Part shown: one piece after another, positions 6,944-11,365 of the stretch
Position numbering within the stretch: the first letter of the stretch is position 1
How the letters are laid out: each line of letters starts with the position of its first letter
From: Nibrella saemangeumensis
Lineage (GTDB): Bacteria; Bacteroidota; Bacteroidia; Cytophagales; Spirosomataceae
DNA length: 11,365 bases
NCBI RefSeq assembly: GCF_039541915.1
Contig: NZ_BAABHD010000060.1
Span: 1-11,365 of the forward strand
Direction of reading: 5' to 3'
Notes under the pieces: model-generated
Database searches by the model: none
Told to the model about the DNA's origin: nothing
What the model saw: the letters and a program-made list of their open reading frames with translations, nothing else
Translations under genes and position numbers: made by a program

Positions 6944-8251
6944 ATGGCATCATTCCAGATTACGGGCGGCCGCCGGCTGCAGGGCGATCTTATACCACAG
7001 GGAGCCAAAAATGAAGCATTGCAGATTCTGTGCGCGGTACTGCTGACCAGGGAGCCCGTTACGATTCATAACATTCCGAATATACGCGACGTAAACCAAC
7101 TGATCGACCTGCTGGGGGATCTGGGCGTATGGGTCACCAAAATTGGCCCCTCTTCGTACCGCTTTGAAGCCAGCGATGTGGATCTGGACTACCTCGAAAC
7201 ACCTACCTTCAAACGCAAAGCCGGTGCCTTGCGGGGTTCGGTCATGCTATTGGGCCCGATGCTGGCCCGCTTCAAGAAAGGCCGCATTCCCCGGCCGGGG
7301 GGCGATAAGATCGGTCGTCGCCGGCTCGATACCCACTTCCTCGGCTTCGAAAAGCTGGGCGCTCAGTTCCATTACGATACCAACGACGGCGGTTTTTACC
7401 GGGTGGATGCCCAGAACCTGAAGGGCGCCTACATGCTGCTCGACGAAGCATCGGTGACCGGTACGGCCAACGTGCTGATGGCCGCCGTCATGGCCGAAGG
7501 GATCACCACCATTTACAATGCCGCCTGTGAGCCTTACCTGCAGCAACTCTCCAGGATGCTGAATGCGATGGGCGCTAAGATCTCGGGCGTTGGATCCAAT
7601 CTGCTCGTCATCGAAGGTGTCAGTGAACTACACGGTACTGATCATACCATGCTGCCCGATATGATCGAGATTGGTAGCTTTATTGGACTGGCAGCCATGA
7701 CCCAGTCGGAGGTAACCATCAAAAACTGCCAGATTCCGCAGTTAGGCATCATTCCGGATGTATTTAAACGTCTTGGTATTCAGCTGGAGTTTCGCGGGGA
7801 TGATATCTTCATTCCAGCCCAGGACCGCTACGAAATTGAAACCTTCCTGGACGGCGGCATGATGACCGTAGCCGATGCCCCGTGGCCGGGCTTTACGCCT
7901 GACCTGCTCAGCATTGTGCTTGTCACGGCCGTACAGGCCAGTGGCACGGTGCTTATCCACCAGAAGATGTTCGAGAGCCGCCTGTTCTTCGTTGATAAAC
8001 TCATTGAAATGGGTGCACAGATCATTTTGTGTGACCCCCACCGCGCAACCGTTGTCGGCCTGAACCGCCGGATGCCGCTGAAGGGTATCCGGATGTCTTC
8101 GCCCGATATCCGGGCCGGTGTGGCTCTGCTGATTGCCGCCCTCTCCGCCGACGGCGTCAGCATCATCGACAACATCGAGCAGATTGACCGGGGCTATCAG
8201 AACATTGATACCCGGTTGAATGCGATTGGGGCCGAGATTATCCGATTGTAA
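6944..8251 (+). CDS. murA: UDP-N-acetylglucosamine 1-carboxyvinyltransferase (MurA), Asp-type active site
   Basis: MurA transfers enolpyruvate from PEP to UDP-GlcNAc in the cytosol, the first committed step of peptidoglycan synthesis. The 435-aa length and two-domain inverted alpha/beta layout are normal. Catalytic residues are visible: Lys22-Asn23 (GAKNEA), Asp320 (FTPDL, equivalent to E. coli Asp305), Arg390 (SPDIRAG) and Arg416 (IDRGY, equivalent to Arg397). The loop that carries Cys115 in E. coli reads PGGDKIGRRRLD, so residue 121 is Asp. This natural substitution is known from mycobacteria and chlamydia to keep activity but prevent covalent attack by fosfomycin. The gene follows the DUF4290 gene by 15 bases and ends in a clear terminator. 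It is expected to be essential. Confidence 0.96.
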   Translation: MASFQITGGRRLQGDLIPQGAKNEALQILCAVLLTREPVTIHNIPNIRDVNQLIDLLGDLGVWVTKIGPSSYRFEASDVDLDYLETPTFKRKAGALRGSVMLLGPMLARFKKGRIPRPGGDKIGRRRLDTHFLGFEKLGAQFHYDTNDGGFYRVDAQNLKGAYMLLDEASVTGTANVLMAAVMAEGITTIYNAACEPYLQQLSRMLNAMGAKISGVGSNLLVIEGVSELHGTDHTMLPDMIEIGSFIGLAAMTQSEVTIKNCQIPQLGIIPDVFKRLGIQLEFRGDDIFIPAQDRYEIETFLDGGMMTVADAPWPGFTPDLLSIVLVTAVQASGTVLIHQKMFESRLFFVDKLIEMGAQIILCDPHRATVVGLNRRMPLKGIRMSSPDIRAGVALLIAALSADGVSIIDNIEQIDRGYQNIDTRLNAIGAEIIRL

Positions 8252-8272
8252 GACGACTCAATAAGCTACGTG

Positions 8273-8305
8273 AAAAGCCGCTCTCCCAGGCGGCTTTTCT
8301 ATTTT
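8273..8305 (+). terminator. Intrinsic terminator of murA
   Basis: AAAAGCCGC (8273-8281) pairs perfectly with GCGGCTTTT (8290-8298) around an 8-base loop, and further T-rich bases follow. It lies 21 bases after the murA stop. The symmetrical A and T runs mean it could work in both directions. Confidence 0.85.
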
Positions 8306-8359
8306 CTGCTCATAACGCAATTTTAACCCCGTCTTCAATCGTTTTTAATGTGGGTCTCA

Positions 8360-8502
8360 CATCTTTGAACCGTCATTAAAACGACAGCGCCATGGAAGCT
8401 CCGGAAATGATTAGCCAAAGACCAGGGATTCCGTACCAATCGTAACCTGAAAATACCGTAACTTGATCATATCAGGTGAGCCCCTCCCGGCTCACCTTTT
8501 TT
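8360..8502 (+). ncRNA. Candidate small RNA or attenuator leader ending in a strong terminator
   Basis: The stretch between the murA terminator and the terminator at 8474-8502 has no long gene, yet a second strong terminator implies a transcript that ends there. A promoter-like CATCTTTG (one mismatch to TAnnTTTG) lies at 8360-8367, predicting a start near 8374 and an RNA of about 130 bases. Inside is a 17-codon frame, ATG at 8392 to TAA at 8443-8445 (MEAPEMISQRPGIPYQS). ACCTGA at 8445-8450 can pair with TCAGGT at 8472-8477, which would break the terminator stem, as in attenuation. Near-repeats CGTAACCTGA and CGTAACTTGA lie at 8441-8450 and 8457-8466. It could be a free small RNA or a leader for the secreted-protein gene at 8587. 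Both are inference, as the -33 element is poor. Confidence 0.4.
8474..8502 (+). terminator. Strong intrinsic terminator without a preceding long gene
   Basis: AGGTGAGCC (8474-8482) pairs perfectly with GGCTCACCT (8489-8497) around a 6-base loop, followed at once by a six-T run (8497-8502). It is a textbook intrinsic terminator, placed 222 bases after the murA stop and 85 bases before the next gene. Confidence 0.85.
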
Positions 8503-8521
8503 ATTGACTACACGGCTACAG

Positions 8522-8539
8522 GTTTCCGGCGCCAGAAAC
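8522..8539. promoter_or_regulatory. 18-base imperfect palindrome upstream of the DUF305 gene
   Basis: The sequence GTTTCCGGCGCCAGAAAC is its own reverse complement except for one mismatched base pair. It lies 48 bases before the ATG at 8587, a usual position for an operator. A second weaker inverted repeat (8548-8556 with 8561-8568, one bulged base) follows. No binding protein can be named. Confidence 0.3.
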
Positions 8540-8586
8540 GAACTTTCTAAAACGAAACGCTTGTTTTACGGTTACAGAATCATTTT

Positions 8587-9264
8587 ATGCTAAACGTTAT
8601 GAAAATCATGAAGAATCACCAGCCATGGACCGCCTTTTTCGTGACCGGTCTGGTCCTAGCCAGCCTTACGCTTGCGCCGGCCCGTGCTCAGTCGACCAAC
8701 GCTACTCAGGCGGGGGGACAAACCAGTTCTGCCACAACCGGAACCGCTAAGAGCCAGTTGATGCCCACGGTGAACCGCATGATGGACAAATTAAAAGCCA
8801 TGCGTATGACGGGCGACCCTGACTTTGATTATGTTCTTCTCATCCGCACTCACCACCTGGGTGAAATTGAATTAGCGCAGGAAGCGGTTAAAAGTTTGCA
8901 AAACGCCGGTATGAAGCAACTGGCCCAAACGCTGATTACGCGAAAACAAAATGAGGTTAACCAGCTGGAATCTGCCCTGAAGCAGATAAAACCCAGCCGC
9001 GCCAATCAGGCGTTTGTGCAGTCGCAAAACCAGAAGCTGGAAGCGATGAAATTAAACTTTGAGCAAGGCACGCTGGAGAAAAAACTAGCGGGCAACGTCG
9101 ATACGGATTACGCCATGATTATGCTGGAGCACCACCGCGACGCGATTGACATCACGCAGGATTACCTGCAATACGGCAAAAACCAGACATTACGCTCGCT
9201 GGCCCAGCAGATTCTGACAAACGCCAAATCAGACAGCGATCAGTTGAAGGCAGTGATGAAGTAG
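8587..9264 (+). CDS. Secreted DUF305 domain-containing protein
   Basis: The 225-aa product starts with a signal peptide (basic N-terminus, hydrophobic core about residues 15-31, likely cut after ARA at 34), so it acts in the periplasm or outside. Residues about 76-225 are a DUF305 domain, a four-helix ferritin-like fold, with its two repeated signatures: DPDFDYVLLIRTHH (His89-His90) and DTDYAMIMLEHH (His182-His183). A Met-rich segment lies before the first signature (MPTVNRMMDKLKAMRM, 59-74). DUF305 includes the cyanobacterial copper-binding protein CopM, so metal binding is plausible, but there are no copper genes next to it. Alternative starts are ATG at 8599 and 8608; the latter gives a more usual signal peptide. 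The gene stands alone, with a terminator before and after it. Confidence 0.87.
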   Translation: MLNVMKIMKNHQPWTAFFVTGLVLASLTLAPARAQSTNATQAGGQTSSATTGTAKSQLMPTVNRMMDKLKAMRMTGDPDFDYVLLIRTHHLGEIELAQEAVKSLQNAGMKQLAQTLITRKQNEVNQLESALKQIKPSRANQAFVQSQNQKLEAMKLNFEQGTLEKKLAGNVDTDYAMIMLEHHRDAIDITQDYLQYGKNQTLRSLAQQILTNAKSDSDQLKAVMK

Positions 9265-9285
9265 TAACCTCTTGTATATCAATCC

Positions 9286-9311
9286 AAGCCGTCCCGATGG
9301 ACGGCTTTTTT
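9286..9311 (+). terminator. Intrinsic terminator of the DUF305 gene
   Basis: AAGCCGTCC (9286-9294) pairs perfectly with GGACGGCTT (9299-9307) around a CGAT loop, followed by T to position 9311. It lies 21 bases after the stop codon. Confidence 0.88.
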
Positions 9312-9399
9312 GTTAAATAAGTTTACCGAATAGTAAATCATTCACTGAATATTTAATGGCATATAACTATTTTTAAGGATTAATTACTACGTAATTTCT

Positions 9400-11079
9400 A
9401 TGGTGCAATTTCTATTTACCTACCAATTTAAGGGTATATTTTTAACTTTTTTGTTATGTTTCTTTTTGATTGATTTAAAGGCCCAAACAGCACCCCGCTC
9501 TTTACACCAGAACATAACAATTGAAAAATTTCTCGATATTCCGGTTAGTGGCGTGCGCATAGCATATGATCAGGTCACTAAGGCGCTTTATTTTAACTCG
9601 TTTACCGGCGACGTTTATAAAATTAACCAACTAACCGAACAACCGGTTAGCTGGGCTCCTGTAGCCTCACTTGCCAATCACGGTATCAACTATTTGCAGG
9701 GACTGGCTTTTGCGGATAGTACAATGATTCTGGTAGGTAATCACAAAGAAAACGGACAGCGTGGTTATGGCTTAGTGGTAGCCGGCATTCTCCAACGTGA
9801 CGGAAATCGTATCTGGAAAACGCTGCTCCGTACAGAGCCTTATCCTTCTTCGGCCACGCTCTACGACCACGCCTTCAGCGGAGTATGCGTATCACCTAAT
9901 CGAGACTCTCTCTACATCAGCAGCGGCTCCCGAACCGATCATGGTGAAATAGAAGATACGGAAGGTTTGTACCCAAACACCCGCGAAGTGGCCCTGACAA
10001 CAGTAATATTCAAAATTCCACTCAACGTAAAAGCCCCTACCATTGAGCTTCCCAATGATTCGGCAGCCTTGGACCGACTAGGCTATGTATTCTGCCGGGG
10101 TGTCCGCAACGAATTTGATATAGCGCTTGATTCCAAAGGCCGCCTGTTTGGCGTTGAAAATTCGGGAGACCGGGACGATCCGGAAGAAATGAACTGGCTC
10201 CGTAAAGGCCGTCATTATGGTTTTCCCTGGGAGATGGGGGGTAATCAGACGCCACAGCAATTTGCCGGTTATAACCCGAAGGAAGATAAACTCCTACCAC
10301 CGAATTTAAGCGATTATCAGTTGAGTAAATTTCAAAATGACCCAGGGTTCCCAAAGAAGCCGGCCGGTCTTATCATTACGCAACCTATCCGCAGCACCGG
10401 ACCCCACGCCAACTACGTTCATGAGCCCACAAATAATCAATGGGTGCCTTCCAACTCCATCAGCACCTTTACCGGACATCGGTCCCCGGTAGGCTTAGTT
10501 TTTGACAACGACAGTACTCTGGCCGATTTTACCGGCGATGCATTCGTACTGGCCTATTCGGCCGGCGGTAATGTGAGGGGGGGATACTTACCTGCGATCG
10601 ACGCTGGGGAAGACATGTGCCACGTCCGGTTGCAATATGACCGCGCAGCAGATAATTTCACCGCCCAGGTCACGCGGATTGCCGACCAGTTTATGGGCCC
10701 TACCGATGCTGAAAAGGTTGGAAATATTCTCTATGTGATAGAGGACAAGCGAAACGCAATCTGGAAACTTACATTCAAAAAGCGGGAAGTGACGCAGCCT
10801 AAACCAGATCCGGTAACCGGTTTTGAGCCGAATGAAGAAAGCGACATCAACATTTTCCCTAACCCAGCTACTCAGCAATTGACGGTCGAGATTGGCCTGA
10901 CTATTCAATGGACCCGGCTTTCACTTATTACTTTATCTGGTATACTCATAAAGCAGCACTTGAATTTGGGTGGCTCAACCAGCGCTGTATTGGATATTAG
11001 TCCGTTACCTCAGGGATTTTATCTGCTGAAGATTGATACGGTTCAGGGAGAAATCAACAGAAAAGTTATAAAGTATTAG
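9400..11079 (+). CDS. Secreted PQQ-dependent sugar dehydrogenase-like beta-propeller with type IX (Por) sorting domain
   Basis: The 559-aa protein begins with a signal peptide (hydrophobic 12-25, cut near KAQ at 27-29). Residues about 40-460 resemble the soluble glucose/sorbosone dehydrogenase six-bladed propeller: CRGVRNEFDIALDSKGRLF (232-250), ENSGDRDDPEEMNWLRKGRHYGFPW (253-277) and GHRSPVGLVFDNDS (359-372) match the usual GxRNxxGLAFD, DELNxLxxGxNYGWP and SPxGLxFY motifs. Residues about 482-559 are a type A C-terminal sorting domain, starting INIFPNPA and ending KVIKY, which directs export through the type IX system to the cell surface or medium. Sugar oxidation with PQQ is the family role, but substrate and cofactor use are unproven. 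The gene sits alone in AT-rich flanks, and its first 60 bases are AT-rich compared with the rest of the window. Confidence 0.85.
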   Translation: MVQFLFTYQFKGIFLTFLLCFFLIDLKAQTAPRSLHQNITIEKFLDIPVSGVRIAYDQVTKALYFNSFTGDVYKINQLTEQPVSWAPVASLANHGINYLQGLAFADSTMILVGNHKENGQRGYGLVVAGILQRDGNRIWKTLLRTEPYPSSATLYDHAFSGVCVSPNRDSLYISSGSRTDHGEIEDTEGLYPNTREVALTTVIFKIPLNVKAPTIELPNDSAALDRLGYVFCRGVRNEFDIALDSKGRLFGVENSGDRDDPEEMNWLRKGRHYGFPWEMGGNQTPQQFAGYNPKEDKLLPPNLSDYQLSKFQNDPGFPKKPAGLIITQPIRSTGPHANYVHEPTNNQWVPSNSISTFTGHRSPVGLVFDNDSTLADFTGDAFVLAYSAGGNVRGGYLPAIDAGEDMCHVRLQYDRAADNFTAQVTRIADQFMGPTDAEKVGNILYVIEDKRNAIWKLTFKKREVTQPKPDPVTGFEPNEESDINIFPNPATQQLTVEIGLTIQWTRLSLITLSGILIKQHLNLGGSTSAVLDISPLPQGFYLLKIDTVQGEINRKVIKY

Positions 11080-11261
11080 GCGTCTCCAACGGAAAATTAA
11101 AAACTTGTTAGTTGCTGATAAACTTTTTCACCAGAGAGCTATTAACTGGCGACAACTTCTTTAAGACTAGCTAACCGCTGATTGAAAACAAGAAGTAAGA
11201 CTTTTAAACAATTCATAAATTAGGAAAGACTGTTTGGCGGATTGCAAAAGCATCTGTAAAT
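11080..11261. other. AT-rich intergenic region before an insertion sequence
   Basis: No credible gene or clear terminator is visible. A 7-base inverted repeat (ACTTCTT at 11155-11161 and AAGAAGT at 11190-11196) is too widely spaced to call a terminator. The low GC contrasts with the coding parts of the window. Confidence 0.5.
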
Positions 11262-11264
11262 TTA

Positions 11265-11365
11265 GAACCTGTTTAAATTTTACGGCTAATGCGATAAATG
11301 TTCGCCAGATACACAAAGGATTCGGCCGATGAACAGTCACATTCATAATCTTTGCTGAGTCGGCG
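11265..11365 (-). mobile_element. End of an IS5-type insertion sequence (partial, runs off the right edge)
   Basis: The sequence from GAACCTGTTTAAATTTT onward resembles the terminal inverted repeat of IS5-family elements of the IS1031 type (GAGCCTGTTTAAA...). The bases just outside are TTA (11262-11264), fitting the TNA target duplication known for that group. The transposase C-terminus starts right inside. The other end lies outside the window, so the boundary is inferred. Confidence 0.55.
11273..11365 (-). CDS. IS5 family transposase, C-terminal fragment
   Basis: Read on the minus strand, the last 93 bases encode 30 residues and a TAA stop (complement of 11273-11275). The peptide begins RRLSKDYE and continues ...SSAESFVYLANIYRISRKI. 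This matches the well-known C-terminal end of IS5-type DDE transposases, which typically reads RRLxKDYE...SEAxIYxAxIxxMxRxL. The frame is open to the window edge, so the catalytic domain lies outside and it cannot be told whether the gene is whole. The stop codon lies inside the presumed terminal repeat, as is common for these compact elements. Confidence 0.75.
   Translation of the reverse strand, partial: RRLSKDYECDCSSAESFVYLANIYRISRKI

Noticed and set aside
7828..8175. 115-residue minus-strand frame inside murA, and similar long frames opposite bphP
   Set aside because: They lie entirely within genes of certain identity and show no recognisable domain; GC-rich coding sequence often leaves such open complementary frames.
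8441..8466. Direct near-repeats CGTAACCTGA and CGTAACTTGA as a CRISPR-like or satellite array
   Set aside because: Only two full copies are present, 10 bases long and 6 bases apart, which is not an array.

Overview
The window looks like a chromosomal piece of a Bacteroidota bacterium, most likely Cytophagales and close to Spirosoma. This rests on gene content (a DUF4290 gene next to murA, a protein with a type IX secretion C-terminal sorting domain), on house-type promoter elements (TAnnTTTG), and on the lack of clear Shine-Dalgarno sites. The lineage is inferred from motifs, not from a database search.

Layout. The left edge (1-189) has a possible end of a gene that enters from outside, then a small unknown gene (190-429) that meets a Uma2-family gene (426-1055, minus) tail to tail with a 4-base overlap. 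A MATE multidrug efflux gene (1126-2508, minus) lies upstream of the Uma2 gene on the same strand. After a 290-base divergent intergenic region comes the central block: a bacteriophytochrome histidine kinase (bphP, GTG start), a biliverdin-producing heme oxygenase (bphO) and a single-domain response regulator. They are separated by only 10 and 11 bases and closed by a long GC-rich hairpin. This is a self-contained red/far-red light-sensing unit: BphO makes the chromophore, BphP binds it at Cys16 and signals through His538, and the receiver protein (Asp54) is the obvious phosphoryl acceptor.

The next unit is a DUF4290 gene with an Arg/Gly/Asn-rich tail followed after 15 bases by murA, the first committed enzyme of peptidoglycan synthesis. 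This MurA has Asp in place of the fosfomycin-target Cys. A clean terminator closes murA. About 200 bases further on is a second strong terminator with no long gene in front of it, so the gap may hold a small RNA or an attenuator-type leader. Then follow a secreted DUF305 protein (possibly metal-binding) with its own terminator, and a secreted PQQ-sugar-dehydrogenase-like beta-propeller with a type IX sorting domain, set in AT-rich flanks. The right edge holds the C-terminal 30 residues of an IS5-type transposase on the minus strand and the probable end of that insertion sequence.

The strongest points for follow-up are the phytochrome operon, the orphan terminator region at 8360-8502, the fosfomycin-insensitive MurA and the RGG-like tail on the DUF4290 protein. 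I found no CRISPR array, tRNA or rRNA, and no clear evidence of an entirely new multi-gene system.
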